From Trichoplax adhaerens (taxonomy: Eukaryota > Placozoa > Uniplacotomia > Trichoplacea > Trichoplacidae), in NCBI RefSeq assembly GCF_000150275.1, contig NW_002061016.1:1-32086 (forward strand): a stretch of DNA of 32,086 nucleotides, in the 5' to 3' direction. A program made the translations under genes and the position numbers. The notes under the pieces were generated by a model. The model worked only from the letters and a program-made list of their open reading frames with translations, made no database searches and was not told the origin of the DNA. Below, one piece after another: positions 10,343-20,930 of the stretch (within the stretch, counting starts at the first letter, position 1; each line of letters begins with the position of its first letter).

Positions 10343-11388
10343 ATGTCGTCAATCTTGTTCGATAATTATCTGATTATTATCATATTATGGGTAGCCGGGA
10401 TAGCTGGAATCGTTGGAAATTCTTACGTTCTCTATAGTGTGTTTTCTTTTCGGAAAATCGGTAATACAGTTAACACGAAATTGTCAATCCGTCGTCCTCA
10501 AGGGAGAGCGTTAAATCGTGCACGAGGAAGAACGTTTGTAATATTAATCTTTAACCTGGCAATAGGTGATTTACTGGGTTCTGGCCATCTAATAATCGTA
10601 GCGATATCAGATATTCGCTATCGATTTGTCAAGATCACACTATCAAATATTAGCAATCCTCTGCCTGTTCTAGAATATTCAAGGTGGTTAGATGATCCAG
10701 CTTGTTATTTAGCAAGATTCCTTCACATTACATCTATTACTATATCAATATGTTTAATGGGTTTAATTGCCATTGATCGATTTTTTCGCATTGTATTTCC
10801 ATTTTCTACGAATTTACGAATAACATCAAAATATGCGATAATATCTGTTCTAATTTCTTGGTTGGCATCTATGGTACTCGCTATATTAGGGGATTATTTT
10901 GCATATTTGTCTCGTACAATCGGTTTAAATATAATTCAACTATATCAAATTCGTAATTTATGCACCATTGATATTGCCTTCAACAACAGCGAGAAAGTAT
11001 ACTTATCGACAATGATCATGACTGGTTCTATAATCTATATTATGGCCATATGTATGTATAGCATGATTACAGTAAAAATCAAACAAATAAGTGCAGCCAG
11101 TGATATAAACAAAGCTACTTTAATCGATCATAAATTGGAAAAAGAGTTTTAACTACGGCAATTGTGATCGCAATAACAAATTTTATCACTTGGTTCCCTG
11201 CATTTATTGCAGGACTTATTTCAGTCTTTAATTACACTAACATATTTGGTAAGAGCAACTTTATCATAATTTCTGCCATATTTAACGTTATATTTCAGGC
11301 AAATTGCAGTATTAATCCAATTATATTTGTAATGTCTACTCGTAAGAAACAAATATCCATTCTTAAAGTCAGATCTAGCGTTCGTTAA
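10343..11388 (+). CDS. Class A GPCR, LGR/relaxin-receptor-like 7TM, copy B (one frameshift)
   Basis: This is a second family member, with TM1-TM5 in 10343-11152 and TM6-TM7 continuing in another frame from about 11134 to the stop at 11388. Landmarks: GN26 in TM1, NLAIGD76 in TM2, C121, DRF at 145-147, W173 in TM4 and C207 in the second extracellular loop, at almost the same residue numbers as copy A. The second part has TWFPAF in TM6 and CSINPIIF in TM7. The frame break lies in the A-run at 11139-11143. One missing A there accounts for it; the joined product would be about 348 residues, the family length. It is therefore either a very recent pseudogene or a sequencing/assembly error in a functional gene. 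Intracellular loop 1 is long and very basic. Sequons lie at N102 and N214. CTATTTATAAAC 41 bases before the ATG is a possible TATA box. Confidence 0.85.
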
Positions 11389-13928
11389 AAGCTCAGCCTA
11401 TTCTTGGTCTGTTCTGGTCCTCTTGGGATGCTATTTCGATATCATATAATTTCGAATCATAGATGCTTAAAAAATGTCCTTGGGATGCAAATGTCAGTAT
11501 ATATTTACAATATTCCAATAGAATGAATCGTAAACATAAACTAATATCGTTAAGTACGCGCAGAACTAAATATATTCCATTTAATATGAAGAAATCAATC
11601 TATGATTTACTGCATTATACTGATATAACTCTATCATGGATTTCGCTCTTGTTCTTCTCTACCGATTGTGTATCCAATTTTTTGCTTTAATTTACAGGTA
11701 TCAGAGTCGAAAACACTGTATAGATATTTTCTAATTTTAACTAATATGGTATCAAATACCATACAGCGTACATATTTAGTCTAATCATTATTACAGATTA
11801 ATGACTTTCGATGACTAATAAAGGTACAAAATTTTGTTAATTTAATGCAACTGTTAAGAATCTTCTCTTATTATTTCGATTATTTCCTACTACATATTTT
11901 AAATTACAATAAAGACGATAGTTTACTATACAATCATGTAACACTTCATTTTCGTAATGCTGGCATAGCTCAGGCTTACTAGAGAAGATGATGCAATAAC
12001 GCTATTCTTCAACGAGCATTTTGTTCTAGCTTTACGAAAAAGGATGACTTAAATGAGAGTTTTAGAAGCCCTTTTAGAAGCGATACCGTAAACAAAGCAG
12101 ATAATTATCTAAGCAATAAGTAAAATATCACAACCAAAGTCATCATAGGTAAATTTTAAGAAAGATAATCTAATGAAAACTATAAATAAATTGCTTCTAT
12201 CATGTACAGAGTTGCTAAGATCTATGATATGCTTTATTTATCCGAACTTTGTTGATAGTTACATACTATAGTTTAATGAATCTTTTCCTGACTTTCTATA
12301 CGTACGGTACTAAACCTACACTATCTCTCGAACTTCATTTTTTAATCAAAAATATGCTTAGATAATATTATTTCCGTTCTTATTTAATAAAAAATCATAG
12401 GACAGATTTATACCAGTCTTTAAGATGAAAAAATTGTACAATTACGTTTAACATGCGTAATGTTGCTGGTAGTACATATGGTATCGTAATTTTCGGTTAA
12501 CAAATGATGTTACACGAACATCTTATTAAATTACTGGTCAGAAATGAGCCTTGATTTTGGTGTTGACTAACGGTACTATACAGGCATATTGCAATCATAG
12601 CAATTCCTGACCATAAATCCTTACAGCTTCTTAATCATAAAAGAGTATAAGGTGCATTACTGCTGATAGGACCTAAATCAGTAAAGTAAGCTCGGATATT
12701 GCTGTTAGACTTTACGATACAAATTCTCTATTGTTATAAATAAAAAAATTGGTATCGTAACAGTAACTGTAACGCAGCATTATTATTTTAGAGAAATGTA
12801 GTCATTGTTGCCGATTCGTTCATGCAGATTCCAGAAGAATTTATATCCTTACCTCTCTGCATTTCTCCCTTTCATAATTTTGAATAGTAATGCCCCCCTC
12901 CTTAAAAGTTAAAATGAAAAATGGCTTGATTCTTGAAGGAATACTTAATAATAATTGAATCCTCTGTTACAGATGAATTCTAATGTAAATTAATGTAAAT
13001 TAATGTGATGATTAACAAATATGCTACACATTATTATACGAGAAGTTATGTATAATTTACTGTTTCTTAACGAAGTTATTTCTAATAGTGACAAAGTACG
13101 TCTATAGTATTTAAAAATATAAATGCGTTAAATAATGAATGGCTTTATCAGCTCGATAATAATAATAATTCAATTAACGAAGCTTATTTATAGAATTTAT
13201 AATTAGTATACATTTAACTTAAGTTTCAAATATATCCATCTCTGTGCTCGATTGTATTCTATTTTCTCATAATTTTACTCCTTATTAGTTCTGACTAACG
13301 ATATGTACTATCGCCTTAAATATTCTTTTATATAAAATTGAATAAAATGAAATATAAATTTACGCTTGGCAGAATAAGGCATTAAATTGCTACTATACCG
13401 GCTACTAATAGAGCTGCCCTGGAGTTGTCTCAGATTCATCTTAAATTAAAAAATAGACAGCTAATAATCGTCACTAATTAATTATTTTAAATTTTGCATT
13501 CTGTCAATACCGAAAACTGTCATACCATACTGGTGTAATTATTACAGCAATAACATTATATGTCCTATTAAATCCCATTATTCCGTTATGAATAATGTAC
13601 TATAATTACGACCTTATACACTTTTTGTACGGGTACCTTTAGTTTTAGCGATTTTTAATACTACGATTTTTGATTGCAATTCTCTATTTCTAACATCGAA
13701 ATAAAATTCGATATACAGGCTACCAATATTTTATCGCACATATTTTTTAACGTTAAAGCAATGGAGCCTTCCATAATTTTCTAATCATTACATCGAAACT
13801 ACAATCAAATCCATTTATAAGCACTTATTCGCTTGATAAGAAATTAATTTTTCGAAATTTCTTAGGTTGAATAATTTTTTAATCCATCGTTATAGCAGAA
13901 CTTGATCCTTTCCGATTGATCAGTTAAA
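11389..13928. other. Intergenic region between GPCR copies B and C
   Basis: No gene is supported. A 75-codon ORF at 11463-11690 follows copy B directly but has no recognisable domain and the base use of non-coding DNA. A short run of TAATGTAAAT units lies at about 12980-13007. The rest is AT-rich sequence with stops in all frames. Confidence 0.45.
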
Positions 13929-14998
13929 ATGGTATCGATCTTATTCGATAGTTATCCAAATATTATCTTATCCTAGGTTTTTGGACTGACTAGAGTCGAT
14001 GGAAACTGCTATGTTCTTCACAGTACCTTCTCTTTTCTGAAATTAGGGAACTTTAGCAGTGCAAATATATACTCTTATCGTTCTCAAAGACCATTGCTAA
14101 ATCCTATGCAAGGAAAAACTTTCGTAATATTTATCTTCAATCAAGCGATAAACGATTTACTGAGTTCATGTTATTTATTTATTTTGGCAGGATCAGATAT
14201 TCACTATCGCTTCGATACTGCAACACCATCAAATACGTCAACTTCAAATATTAGCTTTGCTGTACCAATTTAAATATTTTCGAAATGGCTAGATGATTCA
14301 GCTTGCTATTTTGCAAGATTTCTTCATATCACATCTATTACTCAGTCAATCACCATAACAGGATTGATTGCAATTGATAGACTTTTCCGCATTAAGTATC
14401 CATTTTCTAACACTTTACGTTTAACAACAAAGTATTCTATAATACTTGTTATAATTTTTTGGTTGATGGCTATTGTTACTCCTGTATTAGGCAATTATTT
14501 CGCATATTTATCGCGTCCTTTAAATTTAAATTATTTGAAACTTTATTTATATCGTAATTTATGCGCTATCGAAACAGTTGATGAAGTTCCAGAGAAAATA
14601 TACTTGTTGATAATGATAGTCCTGAATTTAATAAATTACACGGCAGCTATTAGTATGTACAACATGATTGCAGCTAAAATCAGACAAACTAACAATGATA
14701 GTACGATCAAAAACAATTTAACACATCATTAAGCGGAAGGAAAAGTTTTAATAATAGCAATTGTAATTGTAATTACAAACTTTATTTCTTGGTTTCTTGC
14801 ATTTATTGGAGGAATCATAACCGTTATTAATAGCCATTTCGTAATTAGTGATGATTATTTTATATTAATTTCTTCCATGTGTACAATTTTTATTCAAGCA
14901 AACGGCAGCATTAATCCGGTTATATTTATTTACGCACTACGCGTAAAAATGGGATGAAAATTCCTATTAATAGACCATTTTCGAAATTCGTTTTAAAA
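13929..14998 (+). pseudogene. Class A GPCR pseudogene copy C (three stops, late frameshift)
   Basis: This is a full-length relative of copy B that aligns collinearly from the ATG. It stays in one frame for about 1000 bases but carries in-frame stops at 13974-13976 (TAG where B has TGG, TM1), 14271-14273 (TAA in extracellular loop 1, where B has a leucine) and 14730-14732 (TAA before TM6, where B has AAA lysine). A shift near 14930 follows, after which TTRKN and a basic tail continue to about 14998. Motifs still readable include FNQAIND in TM2 (the NLAxxD leucine is now glutamine), C121-equivalent ACYFARF, IDRLFRI, the TM4 tryptophan, SWFLAF in TM6 (the WFP proline is lost) and GSINPVIF in TM7. 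The longest open piece, 14364-14732, is only the TM3-TM5 part. Confidence 0.85.
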
Positions 14999-15109
14999 AG
15001 AAAGCATTTGATACTGATTTAGCAGTTTAGATAGAATACGCCTTCGCATTGCAAATTCTGTTTAATACGCTTATAGTATTTTTATGTGTAAAAGCGCCTT
15101 TCCAATATT

Positions 15110-15226
15110 CACTAGTACAAACTCCCGTCACTTTGCTGACAGTTTACGATAATGTGCTCATTTAGCAAATAGTATTATCATTTGATAGACCTGTCAGAGG
15201 TTCAGTAACTTTATACCGTGTACTAC
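15110..15226 (-). repeat. Inverted repeat R2, right arm
   Basis: This is the reverse complement of 9412-9537 with a few substitutions (for example GACAGTTTACG against GACGGTTTACG). About 20 bases of unrelated filler replace the second copy of the 20-base direct repeat seen in the left arm. The arms are about 5.6 kb apart. Confidence 0.75.
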
Positions 15227-18200
15227 AAGATAATGTGATTTAATACTGTAATTTAATCGTATTATTATCACAAAAAAATCTATTATATGTTGTCACGTTA
15301 CCTTTTTGCCGTGATGAGTTAGAAGTGTTATGGTGTTTGTTAGTAAGGTGTTTTGATGATCAACTGTCCTTAGTTATTTTGTATGTATTCGAATAGGAGG
15401 ATAGACTAGGGAAATATAAATATTGATGCTGTGCAACCTTTGTGTTAGAGAGTTGTTTATGCTGACACGATTTGTAGTCGTGTTGTAAGATTATTACTGG
15501 ATAGGAGGTTATGGTTGTGAGATCTCCTACGTGAGATTAATGTAAATAGTAAATATCTTAGAAAGTATATAAAGGCTAACTATGCTGTAATGTGGACGAG
15601 GAGAAAGGCATAGAAAAGAATAAACTGTAGTGATAGTTATCTGTTCAAAAGCCTAGAATTAGCTACTTGTGTAATCGAGTAACCTAGTGACGGTCAAAGA
15701 AGTGTAGTCCCACACCCGAGAAGTTAGTGTTCTAATAGGAAGCGTAGTTCCAGTAGCACTTGTTCAGTGTCGTGATTGTACCGTACTTAGCTAAGCTTTA
15801 CACGATAAGTAAAGATCCTGTGTCACAGAAAACGTGGTTGTGACACATGTACCGTACTAAAGTGTTGCAGTGTTATACACTGTAATATTCAGATTATAGT
15901 AGAAACATCTATGTTAGGATAATTTTGTTGATTTACCCTTATATGTAGAGTTTCTAATTTAGATATGTGATATTTAAATATAGCATTAGCTTTTATGGTG
16001 ATATATACAGCCTACTGAAATTAGTAGCTTAATTAGGGAATCGAGAATAATCTTCTTACAATTCAAATCACTGTGATTGTAACTTACTTACGGTAGATTG
16101 TAGATAATCGTAGAAATGTTCCGTGATAGGACATATTGTAATCTGACAATTTTGTACTGGTCATTCGATGTCTATGCTCGCAAATACTGTTGTCTTCATT
16201 AGGTAGCAGTAGATAAAATTAACTTTGATGCTTTATCAGGTTTCAACATTAACATTACTAACTAGGATGTTTTTGCTATTGTTAAAGAGTATATAAATGC
16301 GATAAATCGTATATTAAAGTTAGTTCTTGTGATTAGTATTTAAGGTAAGATAAGAGGCGTCTAAGTCTTTTTGTAGTCTACTAGTTTAGGAAAAGTGTTC
16401 CTGAAAGAGTAGATATTGCTCTCTGATACGTGGCTTAAGGAATCGACTGATTGATCGTGCATTACGTTATCTTGTTGCAAAGATGTTTTGTAACATATAG
16501 TTGAAGTTAGATTTATATAATTCATAATCTCTTAATCCAACGGTTTACCTGTCACAAATATCATGAAATTTAGATAAGCTACAATATGATGAATGGTAGT
16601 AATAAACTCAATTGGTATTACCATTATCTCTTACTCATCTGAATTTTAAGATTTCTTATTAAGACGATTTATCAATATACGAAAAGTTTTATAGTAAATT
16701 ATCATACATTATTGTAACTACTCGATGTCTGCAATTACAGGATATTTAAAACTATATAATATTATTTTAATTAAGCTATTATTATATGAAAATATACTCG
16801 CGCAATCGCATTTGTAAACCCTCATTAGGTAAAAAGACCGCCAATAAATGTTCTGTTTAACGTACGATACCCAAAGGATATCATTTCGTACTAATAATAT
16901 TACCAATAATAGAGCAAGCTTGGCATCACATTGTGCTCAATCACTATTGTTCTAGTAAGTGTGTTAGTCAATTCGTGTTTAGAAAATGACTGTGATATTA
17001 ACTCCTGATTTATATTACTATAGTAAGCCTTCATATTTAAGTACAGACTTACGCCTTAATTTCAAGCATTTAACATTATACAATATTAATCATGAAGCTT
17101 GACTCTCCAACTAATTGCATACAATTTAAATGATGCAGCAGAGAATGTAAATATATTATTTCTTATTATTACAAGATATGTTTATCATTTCAGTTTTCAA
17201 TATTGCATTAATAAACTATTAGCAGTAATAATAATTTACGAAATTAAGATTAATTGCAAAATTATTAATACGCATGCTGTAGAAGTATCCTATTTAACTT
17301 GAAAGCTTATAGAATGATATCAAAATTTGATTATCCTCCATTTTCCCATACATTTACTTTCTCCCATCATATCCAATAATTACTTCCAAAATAGTATTGA
17401 CAACTTAATTCCAATATACAAAAGATACTTTAAAACCAACGTAGATCAGAAACTGTCAGAAGGAAAATATTGCTATGAATCATTCTTAGGAGTCTTTATG
17501 CGGCTACGACTATCTAAAATTAATGTCAACAAGGGAGAATAACAGATACGAGCTTATTTCTAAATTCAATTTTCTCGTAATGCCAAATAGTGCACCTTAT
17601 CATTATAAATACAATAAAAATTGAGCTGTAACTAACTTGTTTAACTATATCTTACTATCTCTTCATGAATACTATGCTGCTATAATTGCTGCGATACGCT
17701 ATATATATTAAAAAATTTTTAGTTTAAAAATCTTGGTACCAATGTTAACAAATAGAATTTTAACTGATAGCCGCTTTCTGTAATAAGAAATCTTAAGTAT
17801 ATACTAATAAACATCAAGGGAAATCACCGATAATCGACATGAAAATAACTGATAATTGTCAATTCTGTCCATTTACTTGCGAGAGCAATTTAATTGTTTG
17901 CAGGAGTAATAAAGCATCTAATTTATGTTAAAAAAATGAAGCCTCTGCATTTTAGGAAAACAATTCACTGTATTACATAGAATCACGTCTTCTACCAAGG
18001 ACTGTATTAACTAATCAACTATTCTAACATACTTCGCATCCTTCTTTGGTATTACAACACCTAAACAAGATATTTCTAAGTAAAGCTACAATATCTACTG
18101 TAGCTAGTTAGCCTTATTTAGCTAATTTACCTTGATTAGAATCTTATCACTCTACAATTTCACAATCCATCGTTTTCTACTCACAATTTTCACAATCTAT

Positions 18201-18270
18201 TTAGCTATATTTGGGATACGCTACAACTGGCTTCAAACTTCAGAACGGAGTGCATTGTTTCTGATATTAG
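15227..18270. other. Intergenic region between GPCR copies C and D
   Basis: No gene is supported on either strand. The part at about 15300-16500 is purine- and GT-rich on the + strand, with many stops, and may be old repeat DNA. Short ORFs at 16718-16906 (-), 17099-17302 (+) and 17327-17542 (+) lack domains or family resemblance. Bases around 18130-18240 may hold a badly decayed TM3-TM4 part of copy D, too eroded to call. Confidence 0.4.
15819..15847. repeat. Perfect hairpin, 9-bp arms
   Basis: TGTGTCACA (15819-15827) and TGTGACACA (15839-15847) pair around an 11-base loop. The direct repeat TGTACCGTACT flanks it at 15777-15787 and 15848-15858. It could be part of a decayed mobile element. 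Confidence 0.55.
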
Positions 18271-18965
18271 CACGGTAGTCTTTATTCCATTGATAGCGTT
18301 ACCACAAATTTAGAGAAAATGTACTTTTCAGTAATGGATATGTAATAATTTAGCTTAATTTTGCTAAGATACACTAAGGTTGGTGACACTTTGAACCAAG
18401 ATAGAGATTAGGGGAACAACACCAGTTTATTTAATATATTTTACTTTATAGATTAAAAAGCCACTTAAGTGAGTCTTGCAATAGGTATAACAATACGGCT
18501 GAACACTATATGAAACTAACAAGCGAAATGATCTATAAAGTTTACCAAACAAAACAACTTACGATTTCTTCTTAAGTTACACGACCCCTAGTGGTCAAGA
18601 CCACGACTTCGATTAACACCAAGAACGACAAACAGGAGATATAATTAGTATAGAAACGTATGTCGTAGTTATTTCTACTTATAGCATGATCACAGAAAAA
18701 GTAATACAGGTTAAAAAGATTAACTTGGATCACAGTCTATCCAACAGCCCATAGTATGGAAAGGAAAGTTTTCATTACGGCAAGAGTAATTGTAATCACA
18801 AATTTTCGCGACCGGTTTCTCTTCTTTATTGCAAGGCTTACCAATATCTTCAACGATCGTTTTTGCTCAACAAAGACCAATTTTTATTGCTTTACTCTAT
18901 ATGCACTATCATTCTTCAAAAAAGTAGCATTATAACCCAATCTTATTTTTTTGTCTTTATAAAAT
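18271..18965 (+). pseudogene. GPCR pseudogene copy D (TM5-TM7 relic, interrupted)
   Basis: The second extracellular loop and start of TM5 (SIDSV..NLEKMYFSVM) read at about 18281-18345 and run into two stops. After about 290 unrelated bases the end of TM5 and loop 3 resume at 18656 (ISTYSMITEKV, matching CMYSMITVK of copy B). TM6 (KVFITARVIVITNF) begins at about 18768 and a ruined TM7 with an NP-like remnant lies at 18910-18950. The WFP and NPxxF motifs are lost. Orientation and order agree with the other copies. TM1-TM4 are not recognisable. Confidence 0.7.
18362..18655. other. Insertion inside GPCR pseudogene copy D
   Basis: These roughly 290 bases split the TM5 segment, which is continuous in copies A-C. 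The sequence has no receptor similarity. On the - strand an AATAAA lies near 18424, so it could be a small LTR or MITE. No terminal repeats or target-site duplication could be fixed by eye. Confidence 0.45.
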
Positions 18966-20795
18966 AGTTAAGTGTAGATTCCTAATATTGACTATTTCTG
19001 AATTTGGTATCAATGCAGTAGATGTATGATGCTATTGCTTTATTCATTATAAGAAATATTTGTTCGTTGTACCATTTTTACTTGGCAGAACATTTTATTT
19101 TTGTAATTTACGGTTCCTTTGGTCACTTTTAAAGTAACTGTTACGGTTCTAAGATTCAGTGCATTGTTATAATTAGTAGCGAAATATTATATGCACGATT
19201 AGTTCGTTATATAGTATTGCTAAGTAAATATTTAAGGGTATAATTGTGTGATGGCTGTACAGTACGCATTAGTGTATTACCGATAACACTGATATGTGAT
19301 GGAATGTACTGGAAATACCAGGAGAATAGACTAGATATAAGACGTTGAGATTAGAAGTAAAGAGCAGATTATGCACGTGCATTCAAACGAAGTCTAAACT
19401 GGTTAACGGTAGCTAAGAAATATAAATACAGAAAATAGAATTAATCTCTAATAAAAGTAATAATAATACTATATTATATAATTAATTGAAGAATCCTGTA
19501 AAGTGTACAGTACATAAGATAAAACTAAGTGAATGATGATAGATTTGGTTAATTACAATCCTTTAATTCTATCCAACTTAGCTTATCTATCTGCCTATCA
19601 ACATCATTCAATCAAAGTCAAACAAACACATTAGCGGCTATTAATAATGGTATGTAATCAAGCAATTACATAGTTTTTTTATATCTTCCAAATCCATAAT
19701 AAATCGCCGATAAAATCGTAATACAAGAAATAACTATATATTCTGTTGCACCTACTAGAATTATAATATGTATGCATAGACTTTAAGCTGCTAGCAGTAA
19801 TTCTTTATAATTTTTTAATATTGTAAAATTGAATATCAGTTGGGTGTATATTTATGATAGAAAGTCGTCAAGAACCATCCATGCAGTAATGAAAAGACAT
19901 TGTACTCTAACTAATTGCACGCTAACTCGCAAATTTCTCTCCTCGTCCAGGTAGAAGCACGTTCTGCTAAAAGTACAATATATTTTTACATAGAGATGAC
20001 TTTGTATAATTTAGAGTATATACTTTGCATGTTGACAGATTTTAGCGTCCGTATCTACTGAAATAGCTGGCCTTTATTGCTTACAGTGCTAAAAATTTTT
20101 GATTACACCATTAATCCTGAATAAATAGACATGTTCTTAATCCTTTGAATCAATTTATAAATCGGAACTATGAATAGTCGTTCTATTTCCTTAGTCCGAA
20201 AACTTTTTTATGTGTAAGAATTATATTAGACTTAATATACGGCTATTATCTAGTTACATTGTAGTTATTTTAGAATAATGAACTGTAATATTCATAGATT
20301 ATATATGAAGTCTTACTTCCTACTGAGAAGTGGCTGCAGATTAGAGAAAGAATTCATTTAAACAATTACCATACTGAAAATATAAACTATCATGTAGCGT
20401 GACTGGCATGCAACTACATTTGGTCGGCTGATGGTCACTCTTTAAAAATAAAATTATCTTCAATAAATACGGCTTATTGTTATACTACAATAGTCATTTC
20501 GAAAATTCATACAGTCTACAACTCGGAGCAATTTACAATATCTGAAATCATTGCCGTTCCTTTTACAGGTTTGCCGTGAACACTGCCTCAAGACCCAATA
20601 GAATCAGACATAATAGTTCAAAATTAACCCCTATTATTTTACATTCGTATTTTATATCGCTAAAAGAAGAATGTACGCTCACTAATAGCCTTTAACCTTT
20701 AGATGGATGTTTATGCCTTCTTAAATAAGTCCAATACAAGTAAATGCCGATATACAGACAATAGAAACGACCTTTTATGTCTTTACAAAACTGAT

Positions 20796-20930
20796 AGAAC
20801 ATACACTTATTATGTTAATATTTCGATTTTAAGAGTAGGCATATTGATGGCTGTTGTAACTCAGAACATACACTCATCGTGTTGCAATACTTCAATTTTA
20901 ACAGCATATATACTGATAGCTGTTTTAACT
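20796..20930 (+). repeat. Two-copy tandem repeat, 67-bp unit
   Basis: Units 20796-20862 and 20863-20930 both begin AGAACATACACT and end with a GCTGTTxTAACT block. They are alike but diverged, with many substitutions. The duplication explains the internal similarity of the small ORF across it. Confidence 0.65.

Noticed and set aside
11463-11690. A 75-codon ORF just after GPCR copy B, possibly a receptor tail or small gene
   Set aside because: It is separated from the receptor by its stop, has no counterpart after copies A or C, and no domain is visible.
16718-16906. A 62-codon - strand ORF
   Set aside because: There is no homology to the other features, no splice context and no motif; its length is within chance expectation.
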